A DNA stretch of 64,000 nt. Source: Verrucomicrobiota bacterium (lineage in GTDB: Bacteria; Verrucomicrobiota; Kiritimatiellia; SS1-B-03-39; UBA6053). The notes under the pieces are model-generated. The model had not been told where the DNA came from. It made no database searches and saw nothing but the letters and a program-made list of their open reading frames with translations. Both the position numbers and the translations under genes were made by a program. The DNA is taken from the NCBI GenBank assembly GCA_020831635.1, contig JAFIGC010000002.1, positions 1 through 64,000 of the forward strand, read 5' to 3'. Positions 9,074 to 19,554 of the stretch are shown here, one piece after another (the stretch's first letter is position 1; every line of letters starts with the position of its first letter).

Positions 9074-11293
9074 ATGTCATCCGATTCCGCTTCCGACCCT
9101 TTTCTGCGTCAACGCATTCTTGATCTCACCGACACGCCGATGCAGCGCAAGCTGCGCAAGCTCGCGCCCATGCCCGTGGGGGCGGTGTTTTTACCTTGGC
9201 CGGGAATGACCGAGGCCGCCGCGCGGGCGGAACTGCGCCGCATGCGCGAAACCGGGTTCACCTGTCTGAAGCAAACGATGCCTTTGTTGCCCGAATGGCC
9301 GGAGGATCGCATTTTGAATCTGGCTTTGGACGAGGGTGTGTATCCTTTTTGGTACGCCGAAGGCGGGTGGGAGGATATCACCCCGGAATTGTTGACCCAA
9401 TTGGGCTTGGACCCCGACATGGACATTGACGAGGCCATGGCCCATCCGGATATGATCGCCCACCAAAAGGAGGTCATCCGCGGGCAAATCAAAAGTTTTG
9501 TCGACCAGAAGGAGGCCCAGGCCAAGGCACGGGCGGCCACGGAAAATTTGACGCAGGAAGAACTCCGGGCCAACGCGGAACGCACGCCGGGCGTGGTGGG
9601 GGACATTCGGGGACACGACATTCATCCCGAGGCGGTGCCCGCTTTCGTGGCTTGGTTGAAGGAGCAATACGGTGACGTGGAAACCTTGAAAAAGGCGTGG
9701 AACGTAGAGCACGTGGGGCTGGACGGGAAACTGTTGGACTGGGAAACCTGGTCGGATGTGCTGAATGGGGTCGAAACCGATGTGCATGGACGGGATTATC
9801 GAAATTTGCGGGATAAAATGCGTTTCCGGGCCGACACGTATATTCGGGAATACATCGAAGCGGCGGTAAAACGGACCCAGGCGCGGGATACCAACATTCC
9901 CACGCGGGCGGGCGGGGAAATGGGCCTGTTTTTGCCCTTTGCGTCCCGTGGCACCGACATGGAAGGCATTGCCGAGGCCATGGCCGAGGGCGGCAGTTTT
10001 TATCCGTCCATTCATTTGACCTGGCATTTCGAGGAAGTGCGTTTCGAGGTGGCCCGTCCGGTGTACATGCAGGCGGCGTTGACCACGGACTGGGGCAAGG
10101 GGATCTGGAACGCGACCTGGGAAAGTTCCGGCGGTCCCAGTTGGTTTTCGGGCGGGAAATCGCCTTTCGTCCCCTGGGCGGCGGACAAAACGCCGGGGCA
10201 TACCTGTCATGCCGGGATTCAGTCGATCCTCATGCTGAGTTGGCTGGCGGCGGGATATCGGGGTTTTGGGTTGTGGACCTGGAACGGTCGCACGGCGGGT
10301 TGGGAAACCGGGGAGTTCATGTTGTTGGACCGAAACAACAAGATCACCGACCGCGCCCGTCTGGCCGGCGCCATAGGAAAGGCGGCCCGGAAATACCGTC
10401 GCGAACTCTGGAATGCCGACAAAGAACCGCGAGTGGGCGTGCTGCAGGATTGGGAAAACGAAGCCTTGTGGGCCGCGATGGGGGTCACCGGTCGCGACAA
10501 ATACAAATCCGATCCCATTCGGGCCCGCATTGGCGCGTCCCGGGCACTGATCAATGGCAATATTCCCTGGGAGCACGTGACCGCGAAGCAGGTTCATGCC
10601 GGATTGGGTCCGCGTTATGCGACGATTTTCATCTCGTCGTTCATTTGTCTGACGGAGACCCTGATCGACGATCTCATCGCCTATGTGAAGCAGGGCGGGC
10701 GCGTGGTCATGGACATGCCTTCGGCGTACCTCGACAATTTCGGGCGTTTGCTGCCCACCGGGGCGGGTTCGAAATTCGAGACCCTTTTCGGAGTGGAGCT
10801 CAATGAATACGCGTATTCCCGGACGTCGAACACCTTGTTCCGCCTGCGCGGAGAGGCGCTGGATGGGTTTGTATGCGATTTGACCCCCACTACCGCGAAG
10901 GTGCTGGAAACTTACGATGACCGGGACTGGCCCGCGATCACGGAAAACCGTTTGGAGGACGGCACCGCGGTGTTGTTGGGCGTGGAAGCGGGGGCTGGCT
11001 GTCATTTGCCCGGCAACGACTTTTTGGAGTCCCTGGTCCGGGAGTGGACGGTGGGGGCGGACGGATTGCCGTACCGTTGCGATGAGACCCTTACCTATCG
11101 ACTTGCCGTTCCCGGCGCGGAGCATTATTTCTTTGTCAACGAAGAGAACCGCGAGGTTTTGGCCCGACTGCAACTGGCGAATGCCAAGGTCGGGGAGGTC
11201 GTGGACGCGGTCACCGGCGAGGCGGTAACCTTGAATGCGATCGAGGTCGGCCCCGAAAGCGCGCGCTGGATTCGGGTGGAACGCAACGATTGA
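9074..11293 (+). CDS. GH42-like beta-galactosidase
   Basis: N-terminal GH42-like barrel (MTEAAARAELRRMRETGFTCLKQTMPLLPEWPED...YPFWYAEGGWEDI); GVVGDIRGHDIHPEAVPAFVAWLKEQYGDVETLKKAWN. Confidence 0.75.
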   Translation: MSSDSASDPFLRQRILDLTDTPMQRKLRKLAPMPVGAVFLPWPGMTEAAARAELRRMRETGFTCLKQTMPLLPEWPEDRILNLALDEGVYPFWYAEGGWEDITPELLTQLGLDPDMDIDEAMAHPDMIAHQKEVIRGQIKSFVDQKEAQAKARAATENLTQEELRANAERTPGVVGDIRGHDIHPEAVPAFVAWLKEQYGDVETLKKAWNVEHVGLDGKLLDWETWSDVLNGVETDVHGRDYRNLRDKMRFRADTYIREYIEAAVKRTQARDTNIPTRAGGEMGLFLPFASRGTDMEGIAEAMAEGGSFYPSIHLTWHFEEVRFEVARPVYMQAALTTDWGKGIWNATWESSGGPSWFSGGKSPFVPWAADKTPGHTCHAGIQSILMLSWLAAGYRGFGLWTWNGRTAGWETGEFMLLDRNNKITDRARLAGAIGKAARKYRRELWNADKEPRVGVLQDWENEALWAAMGVTGRDKYKSDPIRARIGASRALINGNIPWEHVTAKQVHAGLGPRYATIFISSFICLTETLIDDLIAYVKQGGRVVMDMPSAYLDNFGRLLPTGAGSKFETLFGVELNEYAYSRTSNTLFRLRGEALDGFVCDLTPTTAKVLETYDDRDWPAITENRLEDGTAVLLGVEAGAGCHLPGNDFLESLVREWTVGADGLPYRCDETLTYRLAVPGAEHYFFVNEENREVLARLQLANAKVGEVVDAVTGEAVTLNAIEVGPESARWIRVERND

Positions 11294-11341
11294 TGCGTCC
11301 GAAACGATTGACTCTGCTCACCATTCGCTTATAAAGTTCCC

Positions 11342-12238
11342 ATGGAATCACAACGACTGCCCCCCTGGATCCGCCGCAAGCTGCAAACCGACAAAGGGTT
11401 TACCAAAGTACATGGTTTGGTGAAAAACCTGAATTTGCACACCGTGTGCGAAGAGGCCAAATGCCCCAACCGCCACGAGTGCTGGAACAGCGGTACCGCG
11501 ACCATGATGATTTTGGGGGACACGTGCACGCGCAGTTGCGGTTTCTGTTCGGTCAAATCCGGACGTCCCCCGGCGTTGGATGCCTTGGAGCCGCGCCGGG
11601 TGGCGATTTCCGCAAAGGAAATGGGCTTGGAGCACATCGTCATCACCAGCGTGAACCGGGACGACCAATTGGATGGCGGGGCCGGGATTTTCGCCGAGAC
11701 CATCGCGGCGGTGAAAGAGGCCTGTCCGGGCATTACCGTGGAGGTGTTGACCCCGGATTTCGAGGGACGGGAGGAGAGTTTGGCCACGTTGTTGCGGGCC
11801 GCGCCCCATGTGTATTCCCACAATATCGAAACCGTGCGGCATTTGCAGGCCCAGATTCGCCCCCAAGCCAATTACGGGCGTTCCTTGTGGGCCTTGCGCC
11901 GGGCTTCGGAGTGGGAAGCGGGGGTGGAAGTCAAATCCGGCATCATGGTGGGGCTGGGGGAAACCGAGGCGCAAATCATGGAAACCTTGGCGGATTTGTT
12001 GGACAACGGCGTGAAAATGCTGACCATTGGGCAATATTTGCGCCCTTCCACGAAGCACGAGCCCGTGCACCGTTTCGTGCCGCCCGAAGAATTTGAACGG
12101 TATGAAAAACGCGCCCGGGAAATGGGCTTTCACGCCGTGGCCTCCGGTCCCTTCGTTCGATCCTCCTACAAGGCGGAGACCCTCTACGCGGAAATGTTGG
12201 CCTGGCGGGAGGGGAAAACAGTCCATGCGGCGGTTTAG
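11342..12238 (+). CDS. lipA: lipoyl synthase
   Basis: Auxiliary and radical-SAM cysteine motifs CEEAKCPNRHEC and CTRSCGFC; VITSVNRDD. Confidence 0.97.
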   Translation: MESQRLPPWIRRKLQTDKGFTKVHGLVKNLNLHTVCEEAKCPNRHECWNSGTATMMILGDTCTRSCGFCSVKSGRPPALDALEPRRVAISAKEMGLEHIVITSVNRDDQLDGGAGIFAETIAAVKEACPGITVEVLTPDFEGREESLATLLRAAPHVYSHNIETVRHLQAQIRPQANYGRSLWALRRASEWEAGVEVKSGIMVGLGETEAQIMETLADLLDNGVKMLTIGQYLRPSTKHEPVHRFVPPEEFERYEKRAREMGFHAVASGPFVRSSYKAETLYAEMLAWREGKTVHAAV

Positions 12239-12971
12239 ATCCCAAGCCTATGCGGTGCTGGACGCGCCGGTGCCGATCGACCCATTGATTCTCCAGAATT
12301 TCCTGGTGATCATTCCCGCGTTCAACGAGTCCAAGCACGTCAAGGATTTGGTGGGGAAATTGCGGGCGATGTCACTCAACGTCTTGGTGGTGGATGACGG
12401 GTCCACGGACGGAACCGGAGACGTGGCCAAGGAAGCCGGGGCCACGGTGATTCGGCTGGAGACCAACCAAGGAAAAGGCGCCGCCTTGGCATCCGGGTTT
12501 GTCCATGCGGAAAAGGAAGGGTACGACGCCGTGGTGACCATGGACGCCGACGGGCAGCATGATCCCGCCGATGTGCTGCGTTTTTTCGACACCTACAACC
12601 GTACCGGGATACCAGTGTTGGTGGGCAACCGCACCATGGATCGGAAGCGCATGCCTTGGTTGCGGCGGGTGACCAATTTTCAGATGAGCCGGGTGATCAA
12701 CCGGCACATGCGGCAATACATCGCCGACACGCAAAACGGGATGCGGCTCTACCAGACCGACGTCATTTCCATGGTGAAATCCGAAAGCAAGGGGTTCGCC
12801 GCCGAATCGGAAATCCTTCTGAAAATCGATGAAATCGGCATTCGCATGGGGTCCGTGCCCGTGGCCGCGATTTACGGCAACGAGAAAAGCCACATTCGCC
12901 CCCTGCACGACACCCACCTTTTTTTCGCCATGTTACGGCGTTATTTGAGAAAATCGAAAATCCGCGCCTGA
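12225..12971 (+). CDS. family 2 glycosyltransferase (dolichol-phosphate mannosyltransferase-like)
   Basis: FLVIIPAFNESKHV...LVVDDGSTDGTGDVAKEAG...VTMDADGQHDP; start overlaps the lipA stop. Confidence 0.85.
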   Translation: MRRFRSQAYAVLDAPVPIDPLILQNFLVIIPAFNESKHVKDLVGKLRAMSLNVLVVDDGSTDGTGDVAKEAGATVIRLETNQGKGAALASGFVHAEKEGYDAVVTMDADGQHDPADVLRFFDTYNRTGIPVLVGNRTMDRKRMPWLRRVTNFQMSRVINRHMRQYIADTQNGMRLYQTDVISMVKSESKGFAAESEILLKIDEIGIRMGSVPVAAIYGNEKSHIRPLHDTHLFFAMLRRYLRKSKIRA

Positions 12972-13011
12972 TTGACATTGATCCTCGCGCCATGGGGTGT
13001 AGGGTGGGCCC

Positions 13012-13623
13012 ATGACAACCACCCAAACATCCGAATTGCGTATTCGCGGGGAATTCACCCCCGATCCGAACATTTGCAGGTTCATTGTTTCCCGGCCCGT
13101 TTTCGAGGATGACTGGACCTTTCAATTCCGCTCGCCCGCGGACGCGCCGGGCAGCCCCCTGATCGCGGCGCTTTTTGACGTGGAAGGGGTCGCGGACGTC
13201 AAAATCCACCAGGACACTTTCACCATCACCAAAAACACGGCGGACGCCTGGCCCAAATTGGCGGGGCGTCTGATTCCGGTGCTGAAAAGCCAGTTGGCGG
13301 CCGAGACCCCGATTCTGGACGAGACCCGTCGCAATGAAATGAAAACCGCGCCGTTGGACGCCGAAGTGCCGGACCTCATCCGAAATCTTTTGGAAGAAAG
13401 CATCAACCCGGCCCTGTCTTCGCATGGCGGGTGGGTGAAGTTGCGGAAAATCGAGGGGCAGGACGTGTATGTGGAGATGGGCGGCGGCTGCCAAGGTTGC
13501 GCCAGCAGTCGGGCCACCATGAAGTTCGGGATTGAACGGGCCATTCGCGAGGCGGTCCCCCAGGTTCGCAATGTGTACGATGCCACGGACCACGATGCCG
13601 GCACCAACCCTTATTATACTTGA
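13012..13623 (+). CDS. Nfu-type Fe-S carrier protein (Nfu_N plus NifU C-terminal domain)
   Basis: Nfu_N-like N-terminus; C-terminal HGGWVKLRKIEGQDVYVEMGGGCQGCASSRATMKFGIERAIREAVPQV with CxxC. Confidence 0.9.
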   Translation: MTTTQTSELRIRGEFTPDPNICRFIVSRPVFEDDWTFQFRSPADAPGSPLIAALFDVEGVADVKIHQDTFTITKNTADAWPKLAGRLIPVLKSQLAAETPILDETRRNEMKTAPLDAEVPDLIRNLLEESINPALSSHGGWVKLRKIEGQDVYVEMGGGCQGCASSRATMKFGIERAIREAVPQVRNVYDATDHDAGTNPYYT

Positions 13624-13635
13624 GACCGAGAAAAA

Positions 13636-14490
13636 ATGGCCGCGAAAAAATCCAAATGGATTCTACATATTGTTTCGGATGCGACGGGAAATCTGGGCAG
13701 TCACATGCTCCATTCCGTTTTGACGCAATTTCCCGAGGATCGCTTTGAACTTCAATACCACCTGTTCGCGGATCGGGAAAAAGAGATCCGGGACCAAATC
13801 GGGCATCTCAAAGGCGAACGTCATCTGGTGTTTCACGGGGTGCTTTCGCCGGATCACAAGGCCTTGGTTCGGGAATTGTGCGATGCCCGGCACATCCCCC
13901 ATTATGATCTCATCGGCGGTTTGGTCGGGTTTTTGGAGAAAGAAACGAAGTTGAAATCCGCCAATGACCTAGAGAAGCTGCATCCGGTGGACGCGCATTA
14001 TTTCGAGCGCATCCGGGCCATGGAGTTCACGGCCCAGCACGACGACAACCGCAGGCTGGAAACCATTGGCGAAGCGGAAATCGTTATCGTCGGTTTAAGT
14101 CGGGTCAGCAAAAGTCCAACCTCGACATGGCTGGGGTCCTTGGGGTATAAAGTCGCCAATGTCGCCATCTCGCGCGAGACCGGGTTTCCCGAGGCCTTGG
14201 ATTACGTGAGAGATCGAACCGTGGCCTTTACCATGCGGCCCAAGGATTTGCATGAAATCCGCAGACGACGGTTCGAAGGCTTTCATGACAAAATTTCCGA
14301 ACAGGACCTGGCGCAACTCCCGTATTACGATTTGCGGAGCATTGTCAGCGAAGTGGCCTGGGTGGAAAAAGAATATCGGGCCAGAAAATATCCCATCATT
14401 GACATTTCCGGGCAGACGGTCGAGGAGGTCGCCGCCCGGGTGATTACCACGTTGAAACCCCAAAAATCCGATTTATTGAATCCGGTTTGA
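13636..14490 (+). CDS. ppsR: PPSR-family pyruvate,water dikinase (PEP synthase) regulatory kinase/pyrophosphorylase
   Basis: DUF299/PPSR features: HIVSDATGNL, IVGLSRVSKSPTSTWLGSLGYKVANV, KYPIIDISGQTVEEVAARV. Confidence 0.85.
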   Translation: MAAKKSKWILHIVSDATGNLGSHMLHSVLTQFPEDRFELQYHLFADREKEIRDQIGHLKGERHLVFHGVLSPDHKALVRELCDARHIPHYDLIGGLVGFLEKETKLKSANDLEKLHPVDAHYFERIRAMEFTAQHDDNRRLETIGEAEIVIVGLSRVSKSPTSTWLGSLGYKVANVAISRETGFPEALDYVRDRTVAFTMRPKDLHEIRRRRFEGFHDKISEQDLAQLPYYDLRSIVSEVAWVEKEYRARKYPIIDISGQTVEEVAARVITTLKPQKSDLLNPV

Positions 14491-14532
14491 TCCGAACCAA
14501 GCTTGAACTTGGCCTGACCATGGAATTTTTTT

Positions 14533-15525
14533 ATGATTGAAGTCGAACATCTCACCAAACATTATCCGGGCGTGCATGCGGTCCGGGACGTGACTTTTTC
14601 CGTGAAAACGGGGGAAGTCGTGGGTTTTCTCGGACCGAATGGGGCCGGCAAAAGCACGACCATGCGCATTTTGGCCGGCTACATTTCCCCCACCGGGGGC
14701 GTGGTGAACATCGGGGGGCTGGACGTGACCCGGGACAGTCTCAAAATCCGGCGGCAATTGGGATATCTGCCGGAAAGCTGTGCCTTGTACATGGACATGC
14801 GGGTAAAAGAATATCTGCGGTATCGGGGTCAGTTGAAGGGCATTCCCGGGCGCCACCTGAAAAGCCGGGTCGAACGGGTCATGGAACAGTGCGGATTGCT
14901 TGAAGTGCGTCGGCGAAGCATCGGCAAGCTTTCCAAAGGGTTCCGCCAACGCGTGGGCATTGCCGACGCCTTGGTACACAATCCCGATTTGTTGATTTTG
15001 GACGAGCCGACCATCGGGTTGGATCCAAACCAAATCGTGCACATTCGAACCCTGATCCAGGAATTGGCCCAGGACCATACCATTTTGTTGTCCACCCATA
15101 TTCTCAGCGAAGTGGAGGCCACATGTGACCGGGTGATCGTTCTCCAGCAGGGGGAGATCGTGGAATCGGCCCGCTTGGACGAGTTGGAATCCCGATGGTG
15201 CAAAGTCTCCAACGTCCATGTCGAAGCCCGCTGCGTGCCGGAAGATTTGAAAACGCTTTGCAAACGGGTGGAAGGGTTGCGTGACTGCAATGTGGTTGCC
15301 GACGGAGACTGGAGCATTGCCGAGTTGACCTTTGCCCGCGGCGAAGATCCCCGGGAAACCCTTTTCCAGTTGATTCGGGAAAAAGGCTGGGACTTGCGGG
15401 AGCTTCACCGGGAAAAACGTAGTTTGGAAGAGGTGTTTGTGAATATGACCAGTGGAAACAGGCCCATGTTGCCCGAAGAGGAAACCGCCGCCGCGCTGCC
15501 CGAGACCTTGGAGGTGTCCTCATGA
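14533..15525 (+). CDS. ABC transporter ATP-binding protein (GldA-like)
   Basis: Walker A GPNGAGKST, signature LSKGFRQRVGIADAL, Walker B LLILDEPTIGLDPNQ. Confidence 0.9.
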   Translation: MIEVEHLTKHYPGVHAVRDVTFSVKTGEVVGFLGPNGAGKSTTMRILAGYISPTGGVVNIGGLDVTRDSLKIRRQLGYLPESCALYMDMRVKEYLRYRGQLKGIPGRHLKSRVERVMEQCGLLEVRRRSIGKLSKGFRQRVGIADALVHNPDLLILDEPTIGLDPNQIVHIRTLIQELAQDHTILLSTHILSEVEATCDRVIVLQQGEIVESARLDELESRWCKVSNVHVEARCVPEDLKTLCKRVEGLRDCNVVADGDWSIAELTFARGEDPRETLFQLIREKGWDLRELHREKRSLEEVFVNMTSGNRPMLPEEETAAALPETLEVSS

Positions 15526-16271
15526 GAGTTTGGCTGACCCTTTGGAAGCGGGAGGTGGCCTCCATTTTTTTCTCCCCGGTGGCCTACATCCTCACCACCA
15601 TGTTTCTGGCGGTGATGGGGGTTGGATTTTGGTCCATTGCCAGTTATCGGCTCACGGACGGCGCGACCATCTATGAGGTCCTCCGCGGCTTGTACGGCGG
15701 GGTGGCGTGGTTTGCCGTCCTCATGGTCATTCCCGTGCTCACCATGCGCAGCTTTTCCGATGAAAAACGATCCGGGACCTTGGAAGCGCTCCTGACCGCG
15801 CCCGTGACCGACCAAGAGGTGGTTTTGGCCAAATTTTTCGGGTTGTTGACCGTGTATGTGATCATGTGGCTGCCCACGGCGGCGTATATTTTGATTCTCA
15901 ACCATCTCAATGACGCCCAGGCCACCGTGGACACAGGAGCCTTGAGCGGGGCCTATCTGGGCATCATGCTCATCGGGAGTTTTTTCCTGTCCATCGGATT
16001 GTTTTGCAGTTCGTTGACCGAAAACGTCATCGTGTCTTCCATTTCCACTTTTGCCATCATCGGGTTGATCTTTTTGTTTGGTTTTCTCCCCGAAGTCAGC
16101 CCGATTCCCGCCTTGCAAACTTTTGCCAGACCCTTTTCCCCGATATTGCATATGCTTGATTTTGCCCGTGGGGTCGTGGATACGCGCCCCGTCGTTTTAT
16201 ATGTGAGTGGCACCGTTTTCATGTTGGTGGCCACCGTGAGTGTTTTGGATTCCAGGAGGTGGCGCTCATGA
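15522..16271 (+). CDS. ABC transporter permease (GldF-like)
   Basis: ABC-2 permease: FFSPVAYILTTMFLAVMG, VIPVLTMRSFSDEKRSGTLEALLTAPVTDQEVVLAKF; 4-bp overlap with the ATPase. Confidence 0.85.
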   Translation: MRVWLTLWKREVASIFFSPVAYILTTMFLAVMGVGFWSIASYRLTDGATIYEVLRGLYGGVAWFAVLMVIPVLTMRSFSDEKRSGTLEALLTAPVTDQEVVLAKFFGLLTVYVIMWLPTAAYILILNHLNDAQATVDTGALSGAYLGIMLIGSFFLSIGLFCSSLTENVIVSSISTFAIIGLIFLFGFLPEVSPIPALQTFARPFSPILHMLDFARGVVDTRPVVLYVSGTVFMLVATVSVLDSRRWRS

Positions 16272-17749
16272 GTCACGCTTCCGATGCCGTTGCCCGCCGA
16301 TTGATTTGGCGTTCGAGATTCCGCAAAGGCTTTTCAGGGCTGCACACGGGCATGGTCGTGCTGCTGTTGTTTTTGCTTTGGGCCATGGTCAATTACTTGT
16401 CGTTCCGCCACTACTTGCGCGAGGATTGGAGCCAACAACAATTGACGGTGATGTCCCGGCAAACCGAAGTGGTGCTGGAAGGCCTGGAGCAACCGGTGCG
16501 ATTGATCGCGTTCACGGGCAAGGAGCACCGCGTGCGAGACATGCTCGAGGATTTGCTCAATGAGTACGACCGGCGAAGCACGAACGTGTCCGTGGTTTTC
16601 GTGGATCCCGACCGGGATCTCGGCGCTTCCACGGATTTGAAACGCCAATACCATCTCACGCAACCGAATCAGGTGGTGGTGGTGTACGGGGATCAGAACG
16701 TAACCGTCTCCATGGACGACATGGTGGAGTTCGAGTCGGACGAAACGCGTCCCATGGGCCAGGCCCCGCGCATGGTCGCCTTTCGGGGCGAACCCCTGAT
16801 CACCTCGGCGCTCTTGCGTCTCACCGGGGAACAGCGCCCCGTGGTGTATTTTCTGACCGGCCATGGCCAAAAAGACATCGATGATTTTGAAGATACGATG
16901 CAGGCCTATTCCAACGTCAGGGAACGCCTGGAAATGGAAAACATCCAGGTGTCCAAGATGCAATTGGAAGTGACCCGCGGCATACCGGAGGATGCCGGAG
17001 CGGTGGTGATCGCCGGACCGACCGCGAGAATTCCCCAGCCCGAGTTGGATCTGTTGCGGGCCTACTTGGACGACGGCGGGCGGATGATGGTCTTGCTCAA
17101 TCCCGCCGCCGATGGAGGCTTGGCCCCCCTGCTGTTGGAATGGGGCATTCAATTGGTGGAGGACATCGTGATTGACAGCGCCACCTTGTCGGGGGCGGAA
17201 GTGTATATTTCCCGTTTTGCCGATCATCCCGTGACCCGCAGTTTGCGCGGAGTGAACGTGCCGTTTCTTCGCCCCCGTTCGGTGCGTCCGGCGGTTGGGG
17301 GAAGCGAACAAACCCCCGGACGTCCCCGATACACGGCTTTGGCGGCATCCTCCGACCAGAGTTTTGCCAAACAGGATTTGACCAACAACATCATGCGGTT
17401 TCAACCGCAGGTGGATGCGCCCGGCCCCATCCCCATTGCGGCGGCCATTGAAAAAATTCCGGGCGAATCCCGGGCCGGAGACCGCAGCACTCGCCTTGTG
17501 GTGATTGGCGACGCGGATTTTGCCTCCAATCGACTCCGGGGGGGAGGGGGCCTGATCCTCTTCCAACATTCCGTCAATTGGCTCTTGGACAGGGGCCATC
17601 TCATTGAAATGCCCCCCAAACCCGTGGAAGAGATCCGCTTGCAGATGGATGGCCAGGGCTTAAACCAGTTGCTGCTCATCGTCTTGGTCCTGATGCCCGG
17701 TTCCGCGGCCCTTTTGGGCATGCTTGTGGCCTGGAGGAGAAGAACCTAA
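16268..17749 (+). CDS. GldG-like ABC-type auxiliary protein
   Basis: N-terminal TM segment, VYFLTGHGQKDIDD, VVIGDADFASN; adjacent to the GldAF-like genes. Confidence 0.8.
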   Translation: MSHASDAVARRLIWRSRFRKGFSGLHTGMVVLLLFLLWAMVNYLSFRHYLREDWSQQQLTVMSRQTEVVLEGLEQPVRLIAFTGKEHRVRDMLEDLLNEYDRRSTNVSVVFVDPDRDLGASTDLKRQYHLTQPNQVVVVYGDQNVTVSMDDMVEFESDETRPMGQAPRMVAFRGEPLITSALLRLTGEQRPVVYFLTGHGQKDIDDFEDTMQAYSNVRERLEMENIQVSKMQLEVTRGIPEDAGAVVIAGPTARIPQPELDLLRAYLDDGGRMMVLLNPAADGGLAPLLLEWGIQLVEDIVIDSATLSGAEVYISRFADHPVTRSLRGVNVPFLRPRSVRPAVGGSEQTPGRPRYTALAASSDQSFAKQDLTNNIMRFQPQVDAPGPIPIAAAIEKIPGESRAGDRSTRLVVIGDADFASNRLRGGGGLILFQHSVNWLLDRGHLIEMPPKPVEEIRLQMDGQGLNQLLLIVLVLMPGSAALLGMLVAWRRRT

Positions 17750-19554
17750 TGAAATCCTTTCGAACCCTGTTTTTGCTGTTTGTCGTCTTGGGGCTGGGGG
17801 GCTACATCTATTTCCACGAACGTCACCTCCAATCCACGGAAGCCCACGCGGAAGAAATGATGCGCGCGTTTTCGGTGGATCTGGAACGCGCCGACCGCCT
17901 GCTGATCCGTCTGCCGGAATATGAGGTCGATATTCGCCGCGTGGGCGGGGAATGGCGCATGTCGGAACCGAGCGGTGCTTTGGCCCAAGAATCCTTGATC
18001 CGCCAGTTGTTATCCCGTTTGCGCGGTCTTCCCCGCGGACAGTTGATCAGCCCCGCCGACATGCGCGCCGGGGGGTATACCCTCGCGGATTTTGGCTTGG
18101 CCACGCCCAAGGCCGTGCTGGCCATTCAGGATCACCGGGGCTTGAAAGAATATCGAATTGGCAATCCGAACCCCTTGGAAACCGAACTGTATATCAAAGA
18201 AGAAGGCTCCCAACACGTGATGTTGGTCTCCACGGATCTTCTGGAAATCCTCCCCAGATCCGCTTCGGATTTGCGGGATCGGCGTATCACGACCTTTGCC
18301 ACGGATCGAATCGATTCCTTTTCCTTGATTCGTCCGGAGGGCGTTCTGCGCATGGAAAAACGAGGCAATGATTGGCGAATGCTGGACCCGGGGCGTCATT
18401 TGGCGGATGCCGCCGCCGTCCAGGAATGGCTCCACAAAATCACCACCGCCCGCATCGAAACCTTTGTAGAGGGACGTGCCGGAGACTTGGAAACCTATGG
18501 TTTGGACACACCCGTCGCGGAAATCCGCATTCATCCTTCCAACGGGGAATCCCCGGTTGAATTGCAACTGGGTCGCCCCGCCGAAGGTCGCCCCGGACAA
18601 CGTTACGCCCGTTTTGCGGGCAAGGAAGGTGTATTCGTGGTTTCGGAAGGGGTGATGGTGCTGGCGTTGTCGGACAGCATGTCTTTTCGCGACCGCAGGG
18701 TGATGACCCTGGACGTGTCCCGGATTGTGCAGGTTCGCATCTCGGAAGAGGGGAGCCAAATGACTTTGCGGAAAAGTGATGATGCGTGGAAGATGGTGAG
18801 CCCGCTGGAGCGCCCGGCTTCCGCGGCCCACATCCAGAGAATGCTCGAAATCTGGGAATCGGGCATGATCGAATCGGTGCTGCCCATGCGGGAGGGTGCC
18901 ACCGCCCTCTATCGGGTCAATTTTCATCACCAGATTACAGATGGGGAAGGCGGCCTGACATTCGATGTGTTGCAACCCTCGGATTCCGTTCAGGGGCGAA
19001 CGTGGTTGAAACCCGTGGGTACGGATGAGATTTGGCAGGTGATTCCCGAAAACATCGCATACACGCCGCGGGATCCGATCGCGTATCTTTCCAGGGACGT
19101 GCTGCGTTTTCAAGCCGACCAAGTCATTCGCATTTCCATTCAGCGCGGAGAGGACACGGTCGTTTTTCACCGAGAGCAGGCGGACAAACCGTGGCGTCTC
19201 TCCGACAATGCCCGGGGACTTCCCAACGAAACCGTGATTGAAAACATGCTCAAACAGGCTTCGAATTTGCGGGCCCGCGAATTGTTGTCCCTCAATGGTC
19301 CCGGCGTGCTGACGCCGGAACAGGAAGCCACCCGGTTGCGGATTTCGTTCGGGCTTTCCGGCGATGCCCAGGCAAACCGGACGCTTTTGATCTATGAGGA
19401 TCCCGCGAACCAACGCAGATACGCCAAAGTCCAAGGCCGGGATTTATTGTTCACCTTGCAAGATGATGTGGAGGATGCCTTGTATGCCTCTCCGGTCATC
19501 CCTTTGTCTTCCGAGGAGTCCGACGATGAAACGTCGAACACGGAAAATCTCTAA
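17749..19554 (+). CDS. DUF4340 domain protein
   Basis: N-terminal TM, repeated units (RLLIRLPEYEVDIRRVGGEWRMSEPSGALAQESLIRQLLSRLRGLPRGQ); operon position downstream of GldG. Confidence 0.75.
   Translation: MKSFRTLFLLFVVLGLGGYIYFHERHLQSTEAHAEEMMRAFSVDLERADRLLIRLPEYEVDIRRVGGEWRMSEPSGALAQESLIRQLLSRLRGLPRGQLISPADMRAGGYTLADFGLATPKAVLAIQDHRGLKEYRIGNPNPLETELYIKEEGSQHVMLVSTDLLEILPRSASDLRDRRITTFATDRIDSFSLIRPEGVLRMEKRGNDWRMLDPGRHLADAAAVQEWLHKITTARIETFVEGRAGDLETYGLDTPVAEIRIHPSNGESPVELQLGRPAEGRPGQRYARFAGKEGVFVVSEGVMVLALSDSMSFRDRRVMTLDVSRIVQVRISEEGSQMTLRKSDDAWKMVSPLERPASAAHIQRMLEIWESGMIESVLPMREGATALYRVNFHHQITDGEGGLTFDVLQPSDSVQGRTWLKPVGTDEIWQVIPENIAYTPRDPIAYLSRDVLRFQADQVIRISIQRGEDTVVFHREQADKPWRLSDNARGLPNETVIENMLKQASNLRARELLSLNGPGVLTPEQEATRLRISFGLSGDAQANRTLLIYEDPANQRRYAKVQGRDLLFTLQDDVEDALYASPVIPLSSEESDDETSNTENL

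Noticed and set aside
9191-11173. 660-aa minus-strand ORF opposite the GH42-like gene
   Set aside because: Antisense open frame caused by codon bias; sense strand has clear family homology.
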